From NCBI GenBank assembly GCA_001298555.1, contig LJCW01000336.1, forward strand, positions 40,054-104,053: DNA of 64,000 nt, written 5' to 3'. Of this stretch, positions 9,000-15,840 are shown one piece after another. Within the stretch, counting starts at the first letter, position 1, and each line of letters opens with the position of its first letter. Position numbers and translations under genes: made by a program. The notes beneath the pieces are model-generated. The model made no database searches and had not been told where the DNA came from. It was given only the letters and a program-made list of their open reading frames with translations. This DNA is from Actinobacteria bacterium OV450. GTDB taxonomy: Bacteria > Actinomycetota > Actinomycetes > Streptomycetales > Streptomycetaceae.

Positions 9000-10130
9000 T
9001 CAGGACGCGCCCAGCTCCTGGCGCAGGGCCGCCTGCCAGGCCAGGGTCAGACCGGCCGGATCGCCGCCGACGGTCTCCTCCAGCGCGCTCGCCAGGGGTT
9101 CGCGGCCCGCCCGCTCGTACAGGCGGACCAGCACGGCGTCGCCCCAGCGGGACGCGATCAGCCGGCAGGCCAGCCAGGCGCCCTCGTACGCGCGGGCCAG
9201 CGCCTCCGGGTCGCCGCCGAAGGCGAACTCCCCGTTGGCGGGCAGCGCCCCCGGCAGCCGGCCCCCGCGTACGGCCCGGCCCAGGGCCGGCGCGGCCTGC
9301 TGCGGGGTGGTGGCGGTGCCGCGGTACGCCACCCAGTCGGCGAGGCCCTCCGACAGCCACAGCGGGGTCCGGGCCGTGGTCGCGGCGCGGGTGGCCACGT
9401 GGGTGACCTCGTGGGTGAGGACGACCCCACGCCCCGCCCCGCTGAGCTCCGCCCACCCCTCGGGGTTGACGACGACCCGGTCGGCGGGGGCCGCGGCCGC
9501 GCCGACGCGGCCCGTCGTCACGGCCCCCATGCCCCGGTACTCGGCGGCCGGGCGGCCCAGCAGCTGCGCCATCCGCTCCAGTGAGGCCGGTACCAGCACC
9601 ACCACCCGGCCCGCCCACGGCCGCGGCCAGCCGGCGCTCACCGCGGGCACCGCCCGGTCGGCCTCCGCCGCGACCGCGGACAGCGTCCCGGCGTCCTGGC
9701 CGCCGCCCAGCACCAGGGAGTGCGCACCCCGGACCACCGCCACCGGCCCCTGGTCCCACAGCTCGGGCGGGGCGCCCGGCGCCGGGCCGTCCCCGCTGAC
9801 CCGCCAGCGGCCGCCGTCGCGGCTCAGCCGCACCTCGCGCGGCGAACCCGCGGGGGCCTTGTCGTAGCCGGTGAGCCGGTAGTGCAGCTGCGCCCGGGCG
9901 GTGGCCCGGTCGCCGCTGCGGCTGACTGCGGAGACCTCGTACGCCCATCCCTCCAGCGGGATCCCGGCGAGCTGCGCGGGCGGGGTCCGCGACCAGGCGG
10001 CGACGGCCTCCCGGACGTCCCGCTCGGCGGTGCCGGGTGCGTCCGGCGCGACGGCCGCACCGCACCCCGCGAGCAGCACGCTCAGCAGGAGCGGCAGTGC
10101 GCGTACGAGGAGCCGGCGGAGCGGGGACAT
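9000..10130 (-). CDS. lipoprotein with HExxH peptidase-like domain
   Basis: 376-residue predicted lipoprotein: a positively charged start, a hydrophobic stretch and the lipobox LLAGC (Cys23). The C-terminal half holds HEVTH (residues 240-244) and Glu261 in LWLSEGLADWVAYR, the spacing of a gluzincin zinc site, as in the peptidase MA superfamily. The N-terminal half (about 35-140) looks like an NTF2/DUF4440-type strand-rich region. It would sit on the outer face of the membrane. It is on the same strand as the PimB-like gene, with a gap of about 67 nt. Protease activity is an inference from the motif. Confidence 0.65.
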   Translation of the reverse strand: MSPLRRLLVRALPLLLSVLLAGCGAAVAPDAPGTAERDVREAVAAWSRTPPAQLAGIPLEGWAYEVSAVSRSGDRATARAQLHYRLTGYDKAPAGSPREVRLSRDGGRWRVSGDGPAPGAPPELWDQGPVAVVRGAHSLVLGGGQDAGTLSAVAAEADRAVPAVSAGWPRPWAGRVVVLVPASLERMAQLLGRPAAEYRGMGAVTTGRVGAAAAPADRVVVNPEGWAELSGAGRGVVLTHEVTHVATRAATTARTPLWLSEGLADWVAYRGTATTPQQAAPALGRAVRGGRLPGALPANGEFAFGGDPEALARAYEGAWLACRLIASRWGDAVLVRLYERAGREPLASALEETVGGDPAGLTLAWQAALRQELGAS

Positions 10131-10154
10131 CCGTCGATCGTACGCACGGCCGCG

Positions 10155-11195
10155 TCAGGGCCGGGTGACGGAGGACACCGGCATCATCCCGACCGGGTCG
10201 TACCGCACCCGCGCCCCCGGGTACGGGGCGTGCACCACCTGGCCGTTGCCGACGTACATGCCGACGTGGCTGGCGTCCGAGCGGTACGTGACCAGGTCGC
10301 CGGGCTGCGCCTGCGAGAGCGGGACCTGGCGGCCGGCGTACCGCTGGGCCTGCGAGGTGCGCGGCAGGGAGACGCCCGCCTGCCGGTACGACCACACCAT
10401 CAGCCCGGAGCAGTCGAAGCCGGAGGGCCCGGTGGAGCCCCAGACGTAGGGGCGGCCGACGGCGGACCGGGCGGCCATCACGGCGGCGGCGGCCCGCCCC
10501 GAGGAGGGGACCGCCGCGCCCAGGTCGGGCAGTCCCCCGGGCCGGTCGCCGGAGCGCGAGGCCCGCTCGAAGTCGGCCCGCTCCTGCGAGGGCATGGCGT
10601 TGAGCAGCCGGCGGGCCGCGGCGAGTTTGGCGGTGACGGCGCGCTTCTGGCGGGCCACGTCGGCGCGGACGGTGTCGAGTTCGGACAGCTTCTGCGAGGC
10701 CTCGTGGCGCTGCTGGCCCAGTCGGCGCTGCTCCTTGCGCAGTTCGTCGAGCTGCCGGGCCTGCCGGTCCGTCAGCCGGTCCAGCTGCGAGGCACGGTCG
10801 AGGTACTCGTCCGGGTCGTTCGAGAGCATCAGCTGGACGGCGGGGTCGATGCCGCCGGAGCGGTACTGGGCTCCGGCGAAGGCGCCGAGGGCGCCGCGCA
10901 TGGTGTTGATGCGGTCCTGGCCGCGGGCCAGCGCGTCCTGGACGCGGTCGATCTCGGTGCGCAGCCGCTCGGCCCGCTCGCCCGCCCGGTTGTAGCGCTC
11001 GGTGGCCTGTTCGGCCTCCTCGAAGAGCCGGTCGACCTGGGCGCGGGCACCGGCCGGCGGCTCCTGGGGCAGGGCCGGGGCGGCGCTCGCCGTCGCCCCC
11101 GTCATGGCTGCCGCGGCGGTTGCGGCGACGGCGAGGACGGTGACCTTGGTGTTCCGGTCGAGGCTGGCGAGCCCGGTCCGGCGATGGGACGCCAC
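10155..11195 (-). CDS. NlpC/P60 cell-wall endopeptidase (copy 1 of tandem pair)
   Basis: 346-residue secreted peptidoglycan hydrolase. A signal peptide runs to about residue 40 (VTVLAVAATAAAAMTGATASAA), followed by a long coiled coil (about 45-215) and a C-terminal NlpC/P60 domain with the catalytic Cys in FDCSGLMVW and His in SHVGMYVGNGQ, plus a second His in VVHAP. It cleaves D-Glu-mDAP links in stem peptides. The GTG at 11195 (VASHRRTG) is chosen: GGGAG lies about 9 nt upstream and the same VASHRR start is seen in the neighbouring paralog. The two proteins have the same length. Confidence 0.9.
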   Translation of the reverse strand: MASHRRTGLASLDRNTKVTVLAVAATAAAAMTGATASAAPALPQEPPAGARAQVDRLFEEAEQATERYNRAGERAERLRTEIDRVQDALARGQDRINTMRGALGAFAGAQYRSGGIDPAVQLMLSNDPDEYLDRASQLDRLTDRQARQLDELRKEQRRLGQQRHEASQKLSELDTVRADVARQKRAVTAKLAAARRLLNAMPSQERADFERASRSGDRPGGLPDLGAAVPSSGRAAAAVMAARSAVGRPYVWGSTGPSGFDCSGLMVWSYRQAGVSLPRTSQAQRYAGRQVPLSQAQPGDLVTYRSDASHVGMYVGNGQVVHAPYPGARVRYDPVGMMPVSSVTRP

Positions 11196-11273
11196 GTGGA
11201 ACCGCTCCCTTCCGCTGCGCGGGCCCGGGCCCGCCCTCCGTGGACGGACGTGTGCCGGGTTCCGCGCTGGCAG

Positions 11274-11303
11274 ACAGTAACCGCGCCACCACGCACCGGC
11301 CAA
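11274..11303 (-). promoter_or_regulatory. candidate promoter for NlpC/P60 copy 1
   Basis: On the minus strand TTGGCC, an 18-nt spacer and TACTGT resemble a principal-sigma (HrdB-type) promoter, placing the transcript start about 70 nt before the GTG. Read by eye only. Confidence 0.4.
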
Positions 11304-11328
11304 CGACCGCCGGAGGACGTGCACGCCG

Positions 11329-11364
11329 ACGCCCCGCCGGAGACGCAGGTCACCGGCGGGGCGT
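11329..11364. terminator. 12-bp GC hairpin between the NlpC/P60 genes
   Basis: ACGCCCCGCCGG and CCGGCGGGGCGT pair perfectly around a 12-nt loop. No U-run follows, as is usual for Streptomyces terminators. It lies upstream of the candidate promoter of copy 1. Confidence 0.5.
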
Positions 11365-11415
11365 GTGGTCACAGCGGGGCCGCGGAATTCGCCCGGATGG
11401 GCGGTGTGCGGCGCG

Positions 11416-11434
11416 TCTCCCCGGACCGGGGAGA
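11416..11434 (-). terminator. hairpin just after NlpC/P60 copy 2
   Basis: TCTCCCCGG and CCGGGGAGA are complementary around one base (a shorter stem in practice). It lies 6 nt beyond the stop codon of the upstream paralog. Confidence 0.5.
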
Positions 11435-11439
11435 ACGGG

Positions 11440-12480
11440 TCAGCCGACGCGGACGCCGAACTGGAAGGGCATGTTCTTCATGGCTTCGTAGCGGACGCCG
11501 CCGGTCGGGTTGGAGGCGTGGAAGACCTGGCCGTTGCCCGCGTAGAGGCCCACGTGGTGCAGGTCGCTGTAGAAGAAGACCAGGTCTCCGGGCTGGAGTT
11601 CGCTCATGCCGATGCGCGTGCCGTCGTTGGCCTGCGTGTAGGTGGTGCGGCTGATGTCGACGCCGGCCTGGCCGTAGGCCCACTGGGTCAGGCCCGAGCA
11701 GTCCCACGAGTCGGGACCCGTGTCGCCCATGTGGTAGCTGTCGCCCTTCTGGGTGATCGCCGCGGCGAGGGCGGCACCGGCCCGGCCCGAGCCCTTCACC
11801 GCGCCGCCCTTGGCACCCCCGCCGGCGGCGTTCGCGGCGGCCTGACCGTCCTTGGCCGCGTCGCTCTTGAGCTGGCTGCGCTCGTCCGCGGTCAGGGTGT
11901 TGAGGAGGGCCTGGGCGTCGGCGAGCTTGGCCTGGGCGGCCGACTTCTTCTCGGCGAGTTCCTTGCGGACGGCTTCGAGGTCGGCGAGCTTGCCGGTGGC
12001 CTCCTGGCGCTGCTGCGCGAGGCTGCGCTGCTTGGCCTGGATCTTCGATATCGCCTCGACCTGCTTGCCGCTCAACTGCTGGAGCGTGGAGGCCTTGTCG
12101 AGGTAGCCGTCCGGGTCGTCGGACAGCAGGAGCAGCACGGACTGGTCGAGGCCGCCGCCGCGGTACTGGGCAGTGGCCATCGAACCGAGCGTGTTGCGCA
12201 GGCTGTTGAGCTCGTCCTGGCCGCGCGCGACCCGGTCCTGGAGCTGGGAGATCTCCTTCTCCAGCTGGTCCTGGCGCTCCTTGCCCCCGTTGAACTTCTC
12301 GGTGGCCTGCTCGGACTCCTCGTAGAGGGCGTCGACCTTGCTCTTGACCTCGTCCTTGCTCGGCTTGTCCGGGGCGGCCATGGCCGACTGGGAGGAGAGG
12401 GCGACGGCCGCGGTGGCGAGGGCGGTGAGCACGCTCACGCGGGTGCGGGTCGGCGGCTTGGGTCGACGGTGGGACGCCAC
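11440..12480 (-). CDS. NlpC/P60 cell-wall endopeptidase (copy 2 of tandem pair)
   Basis: 346-residue secreted hydrolase with the same architecture as its downstream paralog: signal peptide (VLTALATAAVALSSQSAMAA), coiled coil (about 40-210), an Ala/Gly linker (AANAAGGGAKGGA) and an NlpC/P60 domain with Cys in WDCSGLTQW and His in HHVGLYAGNGQ. The GTG at 12480 has GAAGGAG 9 nt upstream. Copies 1 and 2 are equal in length and clearly arose by tandem duplication, yet each has its own promoter-like region. Such enzymes act in septation and spore-wall remodelling. Confidence 0.9.
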   Translation of the reverse strand: MASHRRPKPPTRTRVSVLTALATAAVALSSQSAMAAPDKPSKDEVKSKVDALYEESEQATEKFNGGKERQDQLEKEISQLQDRVARGQDELNSLRNTLGSMATAQYRGGGLDQSVLLLLSDDPDGYLDKASTLQQLSGKQVEAISKIQAKQRSLAQQRQEATGKLADLEAVRKELAEKKSAAQAKLADAQALLNTLTADERSQLKSDAAKDGQAAANAAGGGAKGGAVKGSGRAGAALAAAITQKGDSYHMGDTGPDSWDCSGLTQWAYGQAGVDISRTTYTQANDGTRIGMSELQPGDLVFFYSDLHHVGLYAGNGQVFHASNPTGGVRYEAMKNMPFQFGVRVG

Positions 12481-12589
12481 GAACGCGAGCTCCTTCATTC
12501 CTGGAGCCGCCGAAGACGGTCGCAAGGCTCGGCAGCGCACCTCCGCCGTCACCCCGAATGAGTGACTTACCGCACGAAGGTTTGAGGTG

Positions 12590-12619
12590 ACCTTAGTGAC
12601 CTCGCTGTGATCAGTTCAA
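12590..12619 (-). promoter_or_regulatory. candidate promoter for NlpC/P60 copy 2
   Basis: Minus-strand TTGAAC, an 18-nt spacer and TAAGGT. The spacer and -10 region carry repeated TCAC words (ATCACAGCG, GGTCACTAAG, GTCACC), which could be a regulator site. The leader to the GTG would be about 100 nt. Confidence 0.45.
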
Positions 12620-12740
12620 ATCCTGCCGGGAAAAAAGTAGCCGCCCGACCAGGTTCTTTACCTACAGCCCACGCTCCGTGCAGGGCACTTGACGGTACGT
12701 TCCCCGGCCGCCCCACCAAATCGGGCATACCGGTGAGGAG

Positions 12741-14102
12741 TTACGAAACGCGCGAAAGCCGCTTCAGCAACAAGGCGGACGCAACCGGCCGGGCGCCGGC
12801 CTTCGCCACACCGTCGGCCACCTCGCGGTCGGTGGACACCACGACCACAGGCCGGCCGGGCGGTTCCGCACGCACCAGCTGGCGGATGAGCTCGTCCGCC
12901 GTCACCCCCGGCTTGGAGAACAGCACCCGCACCCCGCGCGGCGGCGCGAGCAGCACCGGGGCCGCCAGTTCCGCACCGTCGAAGACGCAGGTCATCTCCG
13001 CGCCGGTCTGCGCGGCCAGCATCGACAGCCCGCCCAGCAGCCGCAGCCGCTGCTTCTCCAGCGGCATCGTCGGATAGCCGGTCTTCGTCACGTTGTAGCC
13101 GTCGACGACCAGATGGGCCTGGGGCAGCGCCAACAACTGGTCCAGCAGCGCCGGATCGGTCTCCGACAGCGCCCGCGCCGCGATGTCCTTCGGCGTCATC
13201 CGGCCCGGCTCCACCGCGTCCACGGTGTCGGCCGGCCGCGTCGACACCGGCGGCAGCGCCAGCTCGCGGCGCAGCCCCTGGGCCGCGTCCAGCACGGTGT
13301 CGAGCAGCAGCCGCAGCCGCATGTCCTCGACGCTGCGGCCCTCGCGGGTGGCCCGGCGGGAGGTCTCCAGCGCCGCCTCCACCTCGGCGAGGCGGGACTT
13401 CAGGCGCCGGCTCTCGCTCTCGGCGGCCGCCACCTGCGCGGCCGCCTCGCCGCGGATCCCGTCGATCTCGGCGGTGACCTTGCGCAGGGCCGCCTCCCCG
13501 CGCTTCACGTCGCTCTGGGCACTGCGCAGCTTGCGCTGAAGCGATTCCGCTTCCCTGCGCGCCGCGTCCAGCTCGGCCCGCACCTGCTCGCCGCCGAGCC
13601 GCTGCACGTCCCGGGCGTGCGCCAGTTCCTCGCGCAGCCGGTCCAGTTCGCGCCGGGTCTCCTCGCCCACCCGTTCGGCGTCGGCGCGCTGCGCCTCCTC
13701 GCCCGCGGCGGCCACCAGCTTCACCCAGCCGACCGGCCGCAGCACGTACGCGGCGGCCGCCACGTCCAGCGGGTCCGCGGCGGCCGGCGGTGCGCCGGAC
13801 TCCAGCGCACCGGCCAGCTCGGCCTGGGCCTCGCGCAGCTTCTCGGCGACGCGGCCGCGGAACACGGCGTCCGTCTCCACGGCGGCGGCCATCGCGTTGC
13901 CCGCGAACTTGGCGCGCCGGGTCGGTGTGAACCGGGCGTACTGGCGCAGCTGTGCCGGGAGGTCCGCGACCGTCAGGCCGCCGAAGGCGTCCGAGACGAG
14001 CGCGACGACCCGGCGCCGCACGCCTTCCGGCAGCGGGCGGTCGAGCACCTCGGCGGCGTCGCCGGCCGCACCGGCCGGCTCAGCGCCGCTTGCTGGCTCC
14101 AC
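12741..14102 (-). CDS. NYN-domain (YacP-like) RNA-binding/nuclease protein with coiled coil
   Basis: 453 residues. The N-terminal region (1-130) is helical (RRRVVALVSDAFGGLTVADLP), the middle (about 145-265) is a long Glu/Arg/Ala coiled coil, and the C-terminal NYN domain begins at HLVVDGYNVTKTGYP, with the later acidic residues MTCVFDGAE and VVVVSTDREVADG. NYN domains have a PIN-like fold and often cleave or bind RNA; the Asp in VVDGYN and later Asp residues are plausible metal ligands. The GTG at 14102 gives MEPASGAEP. It is cytoplasmic, and its target is unknown. Confidence 0.82.
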   Translation of the reverse strand: MEPASGAEPAGAAGDAAEVLDRPLPEGVRRRVVALVSDAFGGLTVADLPAQLRQYARFTPTRRAKFAGNAMAAAVETDAVFRGRVAEKLREAQAELAGALESGAPPAAADPLDVAAAAYVLRPVGWVKLVAAAGEEAQRADAERVGEETRRELDRLREELAHARDVQRLGGEQVRAELDAARREAESLQRKLRSAQSDVKRGEAALRKVTAEIDGIRGEAAAQVAAAESESRRLKSRLAEVEAALETSRRATREGRSVEDMRLRLLLDTVLDAAQGLRRELALPPVSTRPADTVDAVEPGRMTPKDIAARALSETDPALLDQLLALPQAHLVVDGYNVTKTGYPTMPLEKQRLRLLGGLSMLAAQTGAEMTCVFDGAELAAPVLLAPPRGVRVLFSKPGVTADELIRQLVRAEPPGRPVVVVSTDREVADGVAKAGARPVASALLLKRLSRVS

Positions 14103-14144
14103 AATCCGTCACCCCTACCGTGATCTACTGTGGGCCCGGCTCCC

Positions 14145-14384
14145 TCAGGAGTCCGCGCCCGGCCTGTCCACGAGCTCGATCTGGTCCACCGCGTTGCACC
14201 AGCGGCAGCGGACCGACTCGATGGTCTCATTGACCACCTCGCGCTCCTCGACCTTGGGCTCCCCGGCGAGATCCAGGTGGACGTACTCGACGACCTTCGA
14301 CGAACGAGTGACGTCGAAACGCGTGAGGTTGCCGCACAGCGTGCAGCGCCACCGGGTGGTGTCGGTCGGCAGGGGAACCGTCAT
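14145..14384 (-). CDS. small zinc-ribbon protein
   Basis: 79 residues with two CxxC pairs, CTLCGN (near residue 14) and CRWCNA (near residue 60), which would bind one zinc. The middle is strand-rich (VVEYVHLDLAGEPKVEE). Small size and the zinc ribbon suggest a nucleic-acid or protein-binding helper, but function is unknown. It lies 42 nt upstream of the NYN gene on the same strand, so a shared transcript is likely. Confidence 0.75.
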   Translation of the reverse strand: MTVPLPTDTTRWRCTLCGNLTRFDVTRSSKVVEYVHLDLAGEPKVEEREVVNETIESVRCRWCNAVDQIELVDRPGADS

Positions 14385-14499
14385 CAGGCCGCTCTCTCCT
14401 TCGTAGTGCTTTCAATTAAAGCCGCCGTCCGCGTCAATCGGCGGACCGCAGCACGTAACCCTACGGCCTGCCGGTGCCCGGGGCGGGTCCGCTTGGGTC

Positions 14500-15234
14500 A
14501 TGCTCGATCGCATGATCGTAAGGTGGCAGGCCCTCCGGGAGGCCGCGCGGGGCCCGGTGGTCGTCCACGCACTGATCGCGGGCTGCTGCGCGGTGTTCCT
14601 GCTCGGCCCGGCTTCGGGGCTGAATCCCTCGTACGGGACGGGCGAAGGGTTACTGGAGACGGGGACCGCGTACTTCAGGCGCTGGGGCGTGGTCCCGGAC
14701 GAACTGTTCGGCGGCTCCGCGCGGGCCCTGCTGACTCCGTTCACCGCGCTGTTCGTCCACGGCAGCTGGTTCCACCTGCTGGGCAACATGCTCTTCCTCT
14801 ACGTCTTCGGCGTGATGACGCAGGAGCGGATGGGGCGGCCGGAGTTCCTGGCCTTCTACATCTGTACGGGTTACCTGGCGCTGGCGGCGTACGCGGCGGC
14901 CAACGCCGCCTCGGCCCAGACCCTGGTCGGCGCGTCGGGCGCGATCTCGGCGGTCCTGGGCGCGTTCCTGTGCCTGTTCCCCCGGGCGAGGGTGACGAGC
15001 CTGTTCCCGTTCCTCTTCTTCCTGCCGCTGCGGTTCCCCGCGTGGATCGTGCTGATGTTCTGGTTCGGCCTGCAGTGGCTGGCGGCGCACCGCGCGGGGA
15101 GCGGTCCGGGAGTGGCGTACCTGGCCCACGTCGTGGGCTTCTCGCTGGGCTTCGTCTACGCGTGGGTGCGCTATCGGCGTACGACTAGAGTGAGGCGACC
15201 AGCGACGGCCACCGAGGGAGACAGCCAGCCGTGA
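14500..15234 (+). CDS. rhomboid-family intramembrane serine protease
   Basis: 244-residue polytopic membrane protein with about six membrane spans. Catalytic Ser is in LVGASGAISAVLGAF and catalytic His in VAYLAHVVGFSLGF; the supporting motif HGSWFHLLGNMLFLYVFG (loop 1/TM2) is present. It cleaves single-pass membrane proteins within the bilayer. The ATG at 14500 is used; an internal ATG at 14512 is an alternative. Codon 51 is TTA, rare in Streptomyces. Its stop overlaps the next gene by 4 nt. Confidence 0.9.
   Translation: MLDRMIVRWQALREAARGPVVVHALIAGCCAVFLLGPASGLNPSYGTGEGLLETGTAYFRRWGVVPDELFGGSARALLTPFTALFVHGSWFHLLGNMLFLYVFGVMTQERMGRPEFLAFYICTGYLALAAYAAANAASAQTLVGASGAISAVLGAFLCLFPRARVTSLFPFLFFLPLRFPAWIVLMFWFGLQWLAAHRAGSGPGVAYLAHVVGFSLGFVYAWVRYRRTTRVRRPATATEGDSQP
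14650..14652 (+). other. TTA (bldA-type) codon in the rhomboid gene
   Basis: In-frame TTA, codon 51 of the rhomboid gene (first Leu of GEGLLETG). Streptomyces reads TTA only with the bldA tRNA, so translation may depend on growth phase. Confidence 0.85.
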
Positions 15235-15512
15235 TCACCGCGATCGTGCTCATCAAGACCAGCGTGGACCGCATCCCCGAGATCGCCGAGTCCATCGCCG
15301 CGCTGGACAGTGTCAGCGAGGTCTACTCCGTCACCGGGACGTACGACCTGATCGCCCTGGTCCGCGTGGCCCGCCACGAGAACCTGGCGGACATCATCCC
15401 GGGCCGCATCAGCAAGATCCCGGGCGTGGAGGCGACGGACACCCACGTGGCGTTCCGCACCTACTCCCAGCACGACCTGGAAGCGGCCTTCGCCATCGGC
15501 CTGGACGCGTAG
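15231..15512 (+). CDS. stand-alone Lrp/AsnC ligand-binding (RAM) domain protein
   Basis: 93 residues comprising only the effector-binding RAM domain of Lrp/AsnC regulators: ITAIVLIKTSVDRIPEIAE, VSEVYSVTGTYDLIALVRV and IPGVEATDTHVAFRTYS. There is no helix-turn-helix, so it cannot bind DNA alone; it may hetero-oligomerise with full Lrp proteins or sense amino acids. The GTG at 15231 overlaps the rhomboid stop (GTGA), which implies translational coupling. Confidence 0.85.
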   Translation: MITAIVLIKTSVDRIPEIAESIAALDSVSEVYSVTGTYDLIALVRVARHENLADIIPGRISKIPGVEATDTHVAFRTYSQHDLEAAFAIGLDA

Positions 15513-15840
15513 CGCGCAGCCCCACACGCCGGGCCGGGTCACGGTCCCGGAAGGCTCCCGCCGGAAGACTCCCGCCGGGCAGCGACACCCGGCCATCGGC
15601 CGGCCGGAAGACGTAGCCGCGCAGGTATCCGGCGAGGCCACCGCCGATGGGGGCGACGTATGCGCGGGCCCCGGCGCCCGCCCTCCGCCCGTCCTCCCGC
15701 TCCGACACCCGCCACTTCCGGTCCTGGGCCGCTCCGGTCGCGCCGCATCGGGCCGCACCCCGGCCCCACCGGGGCAGGGGCCTGCCCACGCTCGCGCGGA
15801 CGCCCGGTGCCGGGCCCCGCAGGTCATGGTCGGCAGCCGG
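15513..15840. other. gene-free convergent interval
   Basis: 328 nt between the RAM gene (+) and the aminotransferase gene (-). It is GC-rich with several short CCGG-rich inverted repeats that may terminate transcription. No frame in it has a ribosome site and a protein-like composition. I see no RNA gene. Confidence 0.4.

Noticed and set aside
12481..12740. Possible c-di-AMP (ydaO) riboswitch upstream of NlpC/P60 copy 2
   Set aside because: Wall-hydrolase genes of Streptomyces often have one, but I could not find the hallmark ydaO words and the promoter-like site leaves only about 100 nt of leader. A covariance search would settle it.
15539..15789. Minus-strand frames with AYVAPIGGGLAGYLRGYVFRP-like text
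   Set aside because: No ribosome site, different starts run into the RAM gene, and no family is recognised; at most a remnant.
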